From: Symsagittifera roscoffensis
Taxonomy: Eukaryota > Xenacoelomorpha > Acoela > Convolutidae
Reading direction: 5' to 3'
Length of the DNA: 64,000 nt
Assembly: GCF_963678635.1 (NCBI RefSeq)
Contig: NC_087071.1
Location: 4,417,624-4,481,623 of the forward strand
Below are positions 29,939 through 42,612 of the stretch, in pieces. Under the pieces are notes generated by a model, which was given only the letters and a program-made list of their open reading frames with translations, was not told the DNA's origin and made no database searches. The position numbers and the translations under genes were made by a program. Position 1 is the stretch's first letter. The number at the start of each line of letters is the position of its first letter.

Positions 29939-31708
29939 TAAAATGTAAAATAATTGAGCTGGTTTGTTCACACTTGTGTTTGTATTTAAACAAGTATTTT
30001 GAAAAAAATCACAAACATTGAATATAAATAAGTTTCAGTTCCTAGTTTTACAGTTTGAATGCTACATAAGGTACAAAAGAATACATTTGAAGTGTGATAG
30101 TGTATAAATAAAAGCAAATTTCTTGCCTAATTTTAAATTGAAAATAAATAGTTTCCATTTACTTTTTACTAGGGCAAATTATTTTGATCTCAATTAGAAT
30201 TACAATTTTCAAAGTTTTCTCAATTGCAAACCCCCTAATTGGGCAAAAACATCACGGGGGAACAATAATTTCAACTATGAAGCTTGGGCTTCAATGTCAT
30301 AATTTATTATTCGAAAGTTCTAAATTCTTATTATTAGAAAACTCTAGCATTTCAGCTCTAAAAATTGCAATTAAAAACAAGTAAATTAAAGACATGATAG
30401 AGAACAAAATTCATCACAAACATAAATTTTAATTGCCGAAAGTTTGTACAAGATTAGCTAAGAAATTTAAATGATTTCGAGCAACCAATGATTAAATCCA
30501 GGTCTGAAATTGCCATTTTTTACGATTTAGTAATTTTTCCAGTGGTTGAAATTAGAAGTCACGCATTTAGAAAAGTGACTCAGTGAATACATCAATTTCC
30601 AGTTCAATTGCATCACCTGTATGATCATTTTTCATACTCTGCATAGTAGAAAGTGCACCCACCTAACAAAATTTCTTGAAGATGGTTAACACTGTCCTTT
30701 TTTGAAAGATATATCACAGGAATGCATTCTCCCGTTGTTTTTTGTTCATCGACTGAGTGCATATCCAATCTCCAAAAAATTATCAGCGCGTCCTGGTGCC
30801 AATTAACGGAGTCCCAATCAACGAAGTTTTTGCGGGAATCATTTGTTTGAGGTTTTTAATTTAAGTATTTTAGGCAGTTTTACAATTATACGTGCGCTCT
30901 GCCTTCTTTTCAGAAATAATAAAATTTTAGAGAATTTTTCTTCATCACTTTTTAGTTTACCTAATTTTCAGGTACCGTTTGCGTTTTTTTTTGTATATAA
31001 TCTTCTCTTGAATATCAAATTAATTGACACTGACCCGGCTGCCGAAATGCACCTCAAAACCTGTCATTTCTGTCATAGTAAGGAAAGATTGCTGAAGTTT
31101 TCCACCCAATTAGAATTTCTGTTGTGGCGAATCAATATCATAAATTTCGAAGGTTGCATAGAAAAAAAATGCAAGATGCTCTGTTTTTTTTTTCATTGAC
31201 ATAATTTATTCAAACTTTCAAATCAGTTTTTGTCTGTATGCGAAAAGTCAAAACGAAAGCGTTAAAAAAGAAAGCGTGTTATTTTAGGTTTGCACTTTGA
31301 ATACTAGTAGCTGGAAAATGGCAGAGCACACCGATATAAGTTTTAATTTTGGCAAAAATTGAAATAAAAATTGGCGCTGTTTTCGAAAAAAGCATGGAAC
31401 AAAGCTTACCTCTATAAGATTTGAAATATTTTACTGGAAAATAGTCCAACAGGGTTTTTTTTGAAGCAAAACAGGCAGAGCGCACCGTCACGGACATCTT
31501 TTGGCAGAGTGATCTTATAGTTACTTATTTTATGATTACTTTGTGGTTACAAATTTATAATTAATTTGGCATACCGCAACCGATAAATATATGTTAATGT
31601 GTTTATGTGAGTTCGTATTTCTAAATTAGAGAAAACGGGTCATTTTGAGATACTTACCCCACTTGTGCTTCCCACTGATGAAAAAGGAGAAAGACTATTA
31701 AAAGACAA

Positions 31709-32241
31709 CAAGACTGCGCGTATCAGGGCGAAGCCCTGAATGTTCCGACTGCCTTTTAAGGTTAATGGAGCAATAATAACCTTAAAAAATTCAATGAAAT
31801 AAAGCAAAATGAAAAAAAAAATTTTCTAAAATTTGAAATTTTTTTATGAAAATCATCCCCCCACACGCCATATAAAGTACAAAAGGATAAATTTCGCTCC
31901 TTGTAACAAACCATTTATGGCAAATAAGCTTCTTTTAACCAATTTGGAACGATTTCTAAGACGGATTAACTCTCCGCTTACGCGTTAAGAGCGCGAAATA
32001 TATCGCGCGTTAATTGTCCCAAATTGGCCAAAATGGCAATCTTTAAACCCCCATAACTTTACGAAAAATGATCACATGTGAAACATATTTTCAAGTTTAA
32101 GCTCAGGATAACAATAACTTTTGAATGATCCAGAAAAAATTCCGTCAAAAATGGCTAGTTGAAAAGTCGAAATTTGTCTGAAGAAAAAAAACCCACCCCG
32201 AGCACAAATATTCCGTTACTTTCGTATCGAAAGTCGGAACA
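31709..32241 (+). mobile_element. Short non-autonomous element, family A, copy 2
   Basis: This copy has the same order and orientation as the copy at 28039. It carries the perfect hairpin CAGGGCGAAGCCCTG near its start and, in the middle, the palindrome-rich GAGCGCGAAATATATCGCGCG. The far end reads TTCGTATCGAAAGTCGGAACA. Confidence 0.8.
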
Positions 32242-33693
32242 AAAAGATCCGATGGAATAAATTCATTGCTGTTCGTACCTCATAGAGAAGTTTCTTTCCT
32301 ACATGAAAAGATCTCATGAGAGGAGCACTGAATATTAGCAAAAGAACCACAGAGTAAAGTTTCTTCCGATTAGACTCATTCAGAAGAATACTTGCATCAA
32401 CACCGCGTACAATTAGTATATACCTGAAATATTGTTTCGAAACCTTAAAACTTGTTTCTTATAGTTTAGTTTTCAGTTTTGTTACTTCAAAATTAGTCGA
32501 TTTAGAAGAAAATGAAACAAACGAAATATGATTTGCTAGGGACAGTTATAATTAAGTTATAAAATTATTTCAAGAAAACAATAAGTGATAGTCTTGAATT
32601 ATTGGTGCTTGGGATACCTCTGCTTTATTTCTTAAGAAGCATATAATTTGAAAAACGAGTACAAAAGTGAGAATTGTGTCTCTTGGTGGATACTTGAAGA
32701 AATAAGAGGTTTTTGTAGAAAAGCATCCTGGTGCAAAAAGTTGAAGACTTCTATCATAAAATTAAAAGAAAGTGAACCCCCTTCTCACCCTATATCAATT
32801 CAGAACAAAAATGGCTCTATTGAATAATACCATCAATATAATTGTTTTTGCATGTTGGCTTTACAGATTCAACTTTAACCTAAATAATAGAGCCGTTCGT
32901 TTGCTCAAATTAGAGAGAAAAAATTGAGCTTTGAACGAAGTTGTTTAAAGCGAGCCTCTAATCTCTCAGACTACAGTTGCTATCAAAATTATAAAAATTG
33001 ATTGGGTTTAAAAACAAAAAATGTGAAATTTGTTTTGCTTCTAGAAACTTCTATAAAGGTACCAGTTTGTCTAGTAGTATAATTTTATAGATTTAGATTG
33101 GAAACTCTACCAGGTAGATATGTACACATAATGATAATGCTTCTTGAATACTTTGGTAACGGATAGTAGCTAGTTCTGGAATGCATCGTGATTTTGATTC
33201 TGAATTGCTAGTTTTGTAAATTCTTTTCTATGCGAGTTATGAGAAAGAATAACTTGAAGTAAGAAAGATACTTGCTTAAATCAAAAAACAATGCGAGAAG
33301 ATTAGGAAAAAACGGAAATGGCTGGTATTGCCTAAGAGAGGCGTGCTTACCTTTCTACAGCAAGGGCCATTAACATAATTGGCTGCGGCCACGAGGTAAA
33401 TTGATCTGACAACTCCCAGAGAATTAAAATAACCAAGTTCAATGTATTAGTTGTCTGTAGGCCCTGATATGCTGCGTAATCTTCCGTTCTGTTTTAAAGC
33501 CGTTTTGGAACGACTTCAATTTTCTTGATCTTCGATATCCTAATCACATAAAAAACTTGTCAATATCCTGTTTGTTGCTTTGCCAATATCCTGTTTGGTC
33601 TTACATGCATTTAAGCAATTATTCAAAACACAGGAAGAATCAGTACATACATATTGCGTTCGATGTATTTCCGTGCTACCATAATTGCTTCAT
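32242..33693. other. AT-rich non-coding spacer between family A copies
   Basis: No gene, RNA or repeat could be supported here. It separates two family A copies in opposite orientation, so copies 2 and 3 form a large inverted repeat with this 1.45-kb spacer. Confidence 0.5.
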
Positions 33694-34234
33694 TGTTCCG
33701 ACTTTCGATACGAAAGTAACGGAATATTTGTGCTCGGGGTGGGTTTTTTTTTCTTCAGACAAATTTCGACTTTTTAACTAGCCATTTTTCACGGAATTTT
33801 TTTTTATCACTCAAAAATTATTGTTGTCCTGAGCTTAAATTTGAAAGGATATTTCACCTATGATCATTTTTCGTAAAGTTATGAGGGTTTAAAGATTGCC
33901 ATTTTGGCCATTTTGACCAATTTGGAACAATTAACGCGCGATATAATTCGCGCTATTGACGCGTGAGCGGAGATTTGATCCGTCTTAGAAATCGTTCCAA
34001 ATTGCTTGAAAGAAGCTTATTTGCCATAATTGATTTGTCACAAGGAGCGAAATCTGTCCTTTTGTACTTTGTATGGCGTGTGGGGGGATGATTTTCATAA
34101 AAAATTTCAAATTTTACAAATTTTTTTTTTTGATTTTATTTTATTTCATTGAATTTTTAAATGTTTTTATTGCTCCATAAACCTTTAAAGGCAGTGGGAA
34201 CATTCAGGGCTTCGCCCTGATACGAGCAGTCTTG
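33694..34234 (-). mobile_element. Short non-autonomous element, family A, copy 3 (inverted)
   Basis: This is the reverse-complement arrangement of copies 1 and 2. It starts TGTTCCGACTTTCGATACG, includes AACGCGCGATATAATTCGCG in the middle and the hairpin CAGGGCTTCGCCCTG near the end, and stops at GAGCAGTCTTG. Confidence 0.8.
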
Positions 34235-34429
34235 TTTAGTTTAAAATTTATTCAAACTAGTTCGAAAACGTTCTCAATAATTCTTTCACAGATCCAATGC
34301 CAATGTTTGAAGTCTCGGAGTATTGCACTAAAACAAAATCAAATCAGAAAGTTTCAGATTTGAAAAACAAAAACTGCTGCTCACAGTTCTCGGCGTATCG
34401 GTGTATTTTTTGAAATTTGACACAAAACA

Positions 34430-35615
34430 ACGGTCTAAAAATTATTGAACAATTTTTTAAACATTTTACAAATTTTTAATTTAATTATACAATGTCGCGA
34501 AATATGAAAAAAAGCAAAGGCAAAAAAGCAAACTTTGCATGTAATTTGATCATATTTTGAATATTTGGATGGTTCATTGTTCCCAAACATGAAATTTTGT
34601 GGATGTACAAGATTTCTAGACGCAAGAAAAAGTTACGGTTTCATTTTCTTTTCCATTTCTCAAATTCTCCTGCATAATAGTCCATTTTGTTACAGAATTT
34701 TTTGTGAATTTTTCAAATAGTTCGCATCTAAACTTTTCGAGTGGTGTTTTGTTGATCCAATATAAAGTTTCTAGGCATATGCAAAAAATTACGCTTGGCC
34801 ATGCTTTTCTGTTTTTTTTCATTTGCAAGCCTCCTAGCCTAATTTTTTTGTGAGATTTTCGCCAATCAACTTGTCGGTTTTCTGAAGTTAAATAAGTGTT
34901 TTCGGACAGGTTGGCGTCGTTTGGCACACTTTGAATTTTGTAAATGTTTGATTTTCGCTGTTCACAGTTTTGCAAAAAATTTTCAAACCATTTTGAATAT
35001 TCCATAAAAAAATCCACTCTTTAGGACAACAATAAGACTCCTATCGAAAATATGACACATTGTTAACTTTAAACTTTTGAAAGATGTCACTCCCATTAGT
35101 TCTCATCGTACTGATAATGTGTTTAATTGAATTTTGACCGAAAAACAAAGGTATAAAAAACTATTTAGCGACAAATTTTATAAACTTTCTGTTATTTCTA
35201 CAATGTCGCAAAATCTTTCATACGCTCAAACAAACGTTTGTCTAAATGAAAAAACAATCTTTTGAAGGCATAAAATTTTGTTCTGTGTTGTGACTTTATA
35301 TCAATTTCATTAGTTTTTGAATTTTTTGGTAACTCAATTTGCCATACACGAAAAGACATAGAAGATTCCACAACTTTTCTTTTTCTCATATTCTTCTGCA
35401 TGAAATTCCATACTGTTATAGAACTTTTCTGGAATCAATCAAATTTTTTGCATCAGAATTTTCGGAGTGGTGTTATTGTGGTCTCATAAAAACTATCTCA
35501 TTACAAACCTCTTAACATATTTTTTTCTGTTATTTTCTCACCTTTTAATCTGTCGGTTTTCTTAAACAAAAAAACTTTGCTGAGTGTTTTTGGACAGGTT
35601 GGCGTTATTTGCAGA
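34430..35615. repeat. Direct duplication, about 490 bp, offset about 700 bp
   Basis: Two diverged copies lie at about 34430-34928 and 35140-35615. Matching landmarks are ACAATGTCGC (34490, 35201), the TTTTCGGAGTGGTGTT-like block, CTGTCGGTTTTCT-like text and GGACAGGTTGGCGT (about 34902, 35593). No coding sense is shared and the origin is unknown. Confidence 0.65.
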
Positions 35616-36906
35616 TTTTGAAACTTAAAAAGATAAAAACAGTAGAGGCCTGATTCCAACAACGCTGTATTTTGTAGTCATAAAACACTTTAAGAGCCTT
35701 AAATGAAAAGGTTTACTAGATTATTATTAAATTTTACAACCACTGAAAGTAGTCACAAAGTAGTTAATTGGGTTAAACATTTTTTAAGAATCTTACTGAT
35801 GTTTGTTTTGACGAGTGAATCCCCCTGAATAGCAAAAGGTGAAAACTGAACGCCAAACATCCACCATATAGCGTGCCAAAACTAGAATACCAGAGAATAT
35901 AAGGTCAAAGATGGATTGCATCGTTATAAGGAAATAGTCCAAGGAACGAAGGTTATCGACAGCAAAAACAGTCACGACAAAATAGAAATTGAGAATAATT
36001 GTCAGTAACGCACATGGCCCCTAAATTGTAGCAAACTAAGAAAAACCTAACGAATTACGGAATTTCCTTTGCTGAGGCATTACATTGCCAAACTTTGCAC
36101 TGGATAGGCGCACAAATTGTAATCCAGAGACAACTCTATAAACTTGTTAAAAAGTTGTTGGAATGATCAAAGAAAACAAAAGAACAATTGAATGATAAAA
36201 AAACGTCCTGGTTGCGGAGTCCGCTTACAAGTCACAAAATATACAATTTGGCCTCTCAATGGGAAGTTTTTTCATTATAGAAAAAAAAACAATTTTTCAG
36301 ATTTCTAAAACTGATTTTTCTGGCGAATGAACGCTGTTTTTCTTGATGATAGCCACATGGATTCTGGTTACGTCGAGCTAAAATGTTTACTTAAAAGCCA
36401 AAATCAAACGCAGTAAAAGTTGTAGAAGCGTTTTTTTCCAATTTTAGGCAAAAGGAGATGAACGAACACAAGTTATAGTAAACGTATCCCTTATTTTGTC
36501 CCCACTTTGCATTAAAAGCGCTCAATGAAGTTGTTATTTTAAAAGAAAGCTGAATAAATCAAATTTTCAAATGAATGGGTTGAATGAGTCAATATGTCCA
36601 AAAATGAACACTAAAACTTAGAAGTATCATACTTTGTTTCGTTCAGTCCAACTTTGGGTTCTAGTGAATCAAGTGTTATGTAATGTTAAAACGAATTATG
36701 AAATGGAACCAAAGAATAATTTTTTACGTTCAATGATCAGAACAAATGATAAATACGGCATTATGCTAATTGAGATTCTTCGAACATTCTGTAGGCAATG
36801 AATCTGATAGAACAGGAAAAAAGCTTGACTGACATTTTGTTTGACAACGATCTGATCCCTGTTGATTTCAATTAGAGTTTAAAGACGCTTAGATTTATAT
36901 TTTAAG
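35616..36906. other. AT-rich non-coding DNA
   Basis: Nothing recognisable was found here. Reading frames are short, and no repeats or RNA motifs were noticed. Confidence 0.5.
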
Positions 36907-37778
36907 TACCAGGGTGGACCAAAATTTGTTAGCATACAAACTTATACAATTCCATACGTGCAGAAAATGGTATGAAAATCTCTATGACAAGCATTTTTCC
37001 AAATATGAAAGTTATATGATGAAAACTTTACCATAAACCAAAAACTTGAATTTTTTTCTAAAGTTAGTTTCTGAAAAATTTTGCTTCAGTTCCTAACTGA
37101 ACGCAGGTGACAAAGACCTTGGCTTACTCAAAGCACCAAAGATTGGACGGTCTTGCATTTACAAGGCATACAATTCGACCTGAATTTTCTTACAGCTGTC
37201 TTTCACAAAATATTTAAGGAAAGTAAAAAAAATTTTCAAAGATGATGTTTTTCAAAGTTTGAGTTTTAAATTATCAATGGATTGATCTAGGCATACATAA
37301 ACATGCCATAAAGACTAAGTAGGCGTTTTGCGCGTTTTTTGAAAAAAAATTACCCAGAGAAACAGAAAAAAATCTAACTTTTTCTTATCCAGGAAAATTG
37401 TTGTTTGAGTACCAAATTCGTTTTGTTTGTTTGAAAATTGTTGTTTGTGTACCAAATTTGTTTTGCCGTTGAATAAAATGAAAAAATTTTTGGGCAAATT
37501 TCAAAAATACTTCTGTGTCGCCATCAAAAAATTGTTAGTTATACAACTTCCATATATGGGAAATGTATGATACGGATTTTTTCAAAAAACAAAAACCTCA
37601 ATTTTTTCCTGGACTGTTTTAGTAGAATCAAACAGCCGCAGAAATTAGTTTATACGTTTTTTCAACCATTTTTTGAAATTGCGTGAAAATTGCATGACAA
37701 GTATTGTATGACCATATAATTGATGTATGGAATTTTATGATAAGCTTTTTTGGTGTATGGACGTCAACCCGGGTCACA
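36907..37778 (-). mobile_element. MITE-like element, family B, copy 2 (inverted)
   Basis: It is flanked on the left by TA followed by CCAGGGTGGACC, and ends GACGTCAACCCGGGT. Its right half is the reverse complement of the family B copy at 29350-29640, sharing the CTGTTTGATTCTAMTAAAAC block, the TGGCGACACA motif and the CCATATATGG palindrome. It is about 280 bp longer than copy 1. Confidence 0.55.
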
Positions 37779-38789
37779 AATGAGCCTGAAAAGATAATTG
37801 TTCAGAAAAATTAGATTTTATTTGGCACTGATTTTGTCGTAATTAAGTATGAACAATAGCTGTAAAACTATTTCTACCCAAAGTTTATTTTAATTTTTTT
37901 TCTAGAAAGGGGAGTAATCAGTCAAATCTCTTGAAATTTAGTTTCCGTTTTTATACAATTTCACCATCAATTTGTGGATCAGTAAGTGGGCTTATTTAGA
38001 AATTGAACTCTTTCATCTCCTTGTCAAAACACTGGACTCACTAGCGTTTTGCTCTGGATAAGATACAGTACAAATTAAGGAAAAAAACGAGAGTGGAACA
38101 AAAACACTTGCGCAGGTAAATGAGAAGTTCGAGTTCTGCAAGCTATATGAGTTTGGTAAAATCAGGGATGGTTTGGTCAACTTTTAAACCTCAGTTTGGT
38201 ATGGATTGAGACGAATAAACAAATGTGTCAATAAATTAGGCTTAGGAATGAGTCATTGACTTTTTGTCGACCTTTTTTTTAGTTCGACCAATTTGATTTT
38301 TGTCAACTTTTTTTGTCGACCAATTAGATTTTTGCGCTCTATTAAATTAGTATCAGGACCCTTTTTTGTGTTTTGTGAAAATTTTTTGGCGCCGCAAGCA
38401 ATTTTTTTTAAAAAACGGCTAAAAAAGCGTTTTTAGGCACTTTTTGGGAAACTTTGACCGAATGATTTAGTTTTTTTTTGGCGCGCGCTTCCCCTCCAAA
38501 CTAGTCATATTAGAGCGCCAAAGGAGCGTTAAGAAAAAATTTGATGTTGGTCACGCAAAAATGGATATCGCAAAGTTATAACAAAGGGGCTCCCTTTGGA
38601 AAAATCTGGAACCAGACTTGATAAGGTGCGGTCGCCCAAACCCCCCTCGGCACGCTACAGGAAAAGAAAATTTTTTTGATAATAACTCAGACACTGCTAG
38701 CAGAAAAATTAAGCATAATCAGACCCTTCACCTGGAAAAACATACAAACCATTCTACCCGACCAGAAACATTAAAGTGACTTACCACAT
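37779..38789. other. Non-coding DNA
   Basis: No gene could be supported. It includes short GTCGACC/GTCGACCAATT repeats at 38267-38325 and a small GC-containing patch near 38480-38520. Confidence 0.5.
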
Positions 38790-40008
38790 AAAGATCGGCC
38801 AGGATCTTAAATCGTACGTATTGGTCCCAATCGTGGGGATTTGGTGGTGTGTCAAATACAGCTTCTGTATTAGAATTTATAGCAGAAGAGTAATTTCCCA
38901 TTTGTGACCTGAAAATTAAAATAATTTTTGGCTGATGTTTTTGAAAGCTTTTGACATAAATCCCTCAAATTATTTGAAAAAGATTATAAAATCAATTTGG
39001 GGCCAATTTCATCTTAATATAGCGGCCAGCAGGTGTTAATTTTTCAAAAATTCTTTCAAAAAGACACCATTCAAAAAATTCTCATTTTTCAATTCCCAAA
39101 AATTGTTTTTCTGATCGAAAGTGCAATGATGCAAAAAAGTTTTTTTTTACCGGAATTGTTCGAAAAAAGTGAGTCTTCTAAAGAAAGATTCTTTAGAAAA
39201 CGAATTTTAACTGTGCGATTAAACGCAAGAGTAGAAGAAAAACTGATGGCGTAAATTAAAAAAAACAATTGGGGTGTGTCTTCACTCGGTAACCTTCCGT
39301 TTTGAACCTTTATAAATATCAAAAATTTTTGAATCAGTTTATGTTTCCTTTAATTATAACGCAGAGCCCAGCTAAACTTTCATCTCCATTTTCAATGAAC
39401 CTTTTATAAAATTTATTCTGCTATCAGAAAGATGATAATTTTTTAAATTTTATCATTGACAAAAAAATTGCCATGTTATCTTGTCAAATCTTTTTTGATT
39501 TCTTGAATAACTTTTGTCACAAGCAGTTTTGCTATTTTTTCTTCAGTTCGTCGGGGATCTTTAGTCGTACGCATTGGTCCAACTCATGGCATTTGGGGTG
39601 TGTCAAATACAGCTGAATTATTAAGAGATATAGCTGAAATGTATTTTTCCATGTGTGAGCTGAATATTTAAAAATCAAATTTGTTTTTGGCAGCTTTTGA
39701 CACAAATCCCATAAAGCATTTCAACAATTATTTTGGCATAAAATAAGATTTGGTCCAAAATCAGACACCAGTCAAAAATTTTCAAAAAAAAATTTTTTGC
39801 AGAAAATTTTTTTGTGATTGAAAATCTGTAGAGATGCAAAAAAAATTTCTTCTCAGGAATTCTTCAAAAATGAGTATCCCTTAATGAGTGATTGTTTATA
39901 ATATAATTGTTATGCGTGCGGCCAACCGCAATAGTGGAAAAATGGATGAATCTTGTTGAAAACAAAATCCTTGGATGTGTGTCTCCACTCGCTAGCCTTC
40001 CGTTTTTG
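38790..40008. repeat. Direct duplication of about 470-510 bp
   Basis: Copies lie at about 38790-39306 and 39543-40008. Shared landmarks are CGTACGTATTGGTCC and CGTACGCATTGGTCC, GGTGTGTCAAATACAGCT, and the ends TGTCTTCACTCGGTAACCTTCCG and TGTCTCCACTCGCTAGCC. The second copy abuts family A copy 4 directly. Confidence 0.7.
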
Positions 40009-40012
40009 TTTT

Positions 40013-40534
40013 TTGTTTCGACTTTCGTAACAAAAATAACGGAATGTTTGCGCTCGTATGAAAGTTTTTTTCTTAAAATAAAATTTTGACTTTTTAAGTA
40101 GCCGTTTTTACGAATTTTTTTTCTGTATTATTCAAAAAGTCTTATTATCCTGAGCTTAGATTTAAAAATATGTTTCGCCTGTGATCATTTTTTGCAAAGT
40201 TATGGGGTTTAAAGGTTGCCATTTTAGCCAATTAGAGCATTTAACGCGCGATATAACTTGCGCTCTAACGCGTAAGCGCCAATTTAATCCGTCTTAGAAA
40301 TCGTTTCAAATTGGTTAAGCCAAGTTTATTTGTCTTAACTGATTTGTTACTAGGAGTGAATTTTTTCACTTTGAATTTTATATGATGTGTGGGGGGATGA
40401 TTTTCACAAAAAATCTCAAACTAAAAAAGTGCATGATTCCTTCTTACGTTTAACTTTTTCACATTAATACTTCTCCATAGACCTTAAAAGGCAGTCGGAA
40501 AGTTCAAGGTTTTGCCCTCATACAAGCAGTCTTG
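40013..40534 (-). mobile_element. Short non-autonomous element, family A, copy 4 (inverted)
   Basis: This is the most diverged copy. It runs from TTTCGACTTTCGTAAC to CAAGCAGTCTTG. The hairpin near the end is degraded (AAGGTTTTGCCCTC), while the middle still has AACGCGCGATATAACTTGCG. Confidence 0.7.
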
Positions 40535-42612
40535 TTTCAATTTTTTATGCTTCAGAAAAAAATTTTTTTTCTCCAATTGTAATTGCTGGTCCCGTGCTTA
40601 AGTTTTGCTGTTAAGTTTTGCTTTGTAAGTTTACAGTTTGAGTGTTTTAATTTATTTAGCTTCTTTGGTTCTCTGTTTTTCAATGGTAGAACAGATTTTG
40701 AACACATTCTTCGAATAACTGTATTTCAAGATAGACATATGCAGAAATTCACTTTCTGCTTCATTGTCAATTTCACTCATTGAGTTAATTAGGCAACTGT
40801 TTTCTAAAAATTACGATCAACTTTTTTAATGATCGCAATTGTTTGATGTCTATCCCAAAAAATACTAACCCGGCACAAATGCGGGCAGCAATTTGATTAA
40901 AAGAGGAGAATGCAAAAAAAATAAAAACACAAGAGCTCGTTTTTGGAATCGCGAATTTCGAATGACAATTTCGGAAGAAATGATTAATTCTAAGTTTTTT
41001 CTTTCAAAATTGTCATTCAAAATTCGCAATTCCAATAATAAGTTCTTGTTGTCTTTTTTTTTGGGCTGAATTCTGAATTTGCTCTTTTTTGAATTCAATA
41101 AGCAAAGTTGCAAGTTCACAGTGTTTACCAGTTCAATAAGTTGAAAAAACTCGAAATGTTTTTTTTCAAATAAAATTTCTCGCTAATACGAATTCATAAT
41201 TGAATTGTTACTTTTTCATTGGATGAAAAATACTTTACCTGAGTGAAAAAAAAATTAATTAAAAAAGTTAGGTGACAAATTCATTGCTGAGTTCCACTAA
41301 TGTTGTCTATATATCATTAGTTAGCTCTCAGACTCTCTATAATGGAGCCATTCAATTCCCTTAGAAAAATTCATCAAAGCTGCGCTTGTATAATAAGTAT
41401 ACAAATCATATGCCGAATCAATTAAAAACAAAATTAACTCGAACTTGCCAACTTCAAAGCGAAAAAAGGCATGAAAAATCTCTTATTGAATTTGAGTTTT
41501 CCAAAAAATTTCGTAACTTTAAGACTCTTTTTCTATATCAAATTATTCAAGATTTGCGAAAGAACAACCCTTTAGAGGAGCCTTCAGAACTTGGGAGCCA
41601 AAAATTGTCATAAAAACATCACGTTCAAGACTGATCTCGAAGTAATTTCTGTTCTTCAAAATGAATCAGCTATACTGTTTAAGTTGATTCTTACTTTTTA
41701 CTTGAATTTCGAGCTGAAAAGAAAATACAGAAATTTTCCAAACCATACATAATTTACAGCCACAAATTTACTTTCGAGTCTCAATTTTAGAGGGGTTGTA
41801 CAAAAAGTATCGGATTTTTTGAGAAGACAGATATGATGCAAACCCTATTGTGGAAACTTTAAACAAGGTATCAAAATTTTAGTTTACGATGCCAAATTGG
41901 GATTTTTATAAACGCATAACAATGTCAACGGTTGAGTATGGTAAATTTAGCAGAAAATTCAATTTGATAGATTTTTGAGGAAAGTATTAAGAAATACCTC
42001 GCTGAAACTTTGAAGTATATTCAGTTCAATCAATGACCATATCAACTCACACAGAAAAAAAATTTCCAAGAAAGCTTTAAACATGCCCTTTTTGTTCAAA
42101 CGTTTCTGACCCGAAGCAGCAAGTAATAAAATAATCGACGCTGACGTCGACTAACTCAGGATTTAGTCCGCGAAGTCAAGATAGGTGGGAACCACATATC
42201 GAGATGCTTCGCAATTAGGTGAAATCATCCTGCCGTACGATGGCAATGATGAAAACCTTAAACTTGCAGAGCACCCCAGCCCTCCTCCACGCCACTAAAA
42301 ACAAAGGAAAATCTTCAAAACCGTGACATCGCTGTTTTCCCACAGAGCGACGCAGTAATGAGTAACTCAGTGGTGGTTTTAATAACAAACATCTTAGAAA
42401 ATGGTTTGTTCTTTGATTTATGGCACCAAAAGCGTATTATATAATTTATACTACAGAAAAAAATGCTAAGCGTGTCACTAAAATTTTCTAAAAAAGCTGT
42501 CCACTTTTGAAACTTTTGCATTGTTGTAAAAAATAATGATTAAGCCAGCTTTTATTAGGCTATGGAGAAACTAAAATTCATTGTTTAACGCCCCTTAAAA
42601 TGTTTGTTTTTG
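40535..42612. other. AT-rich non-coding DNA
   Basis: No supportable gene. There is an imperfect inverted repeat around 40930-41030 (CTCGTTTTTGGAATCGCGAA against TTCGCAATTCCAATAATAAG) and a patch richer in GC at 42110-42300 with stops in every frame checked. Confidence 0.5.

Noticed and set aside
34616-35017. 133-codon minus-strand frame
   Set aside because: It sits in one unit of a non-coding duplication; the other unit does not conserve the frame.
42110-42300. GC-richer patch as a captured exon
   Set aside because: Stops occur in every frame checked and no motif is present.
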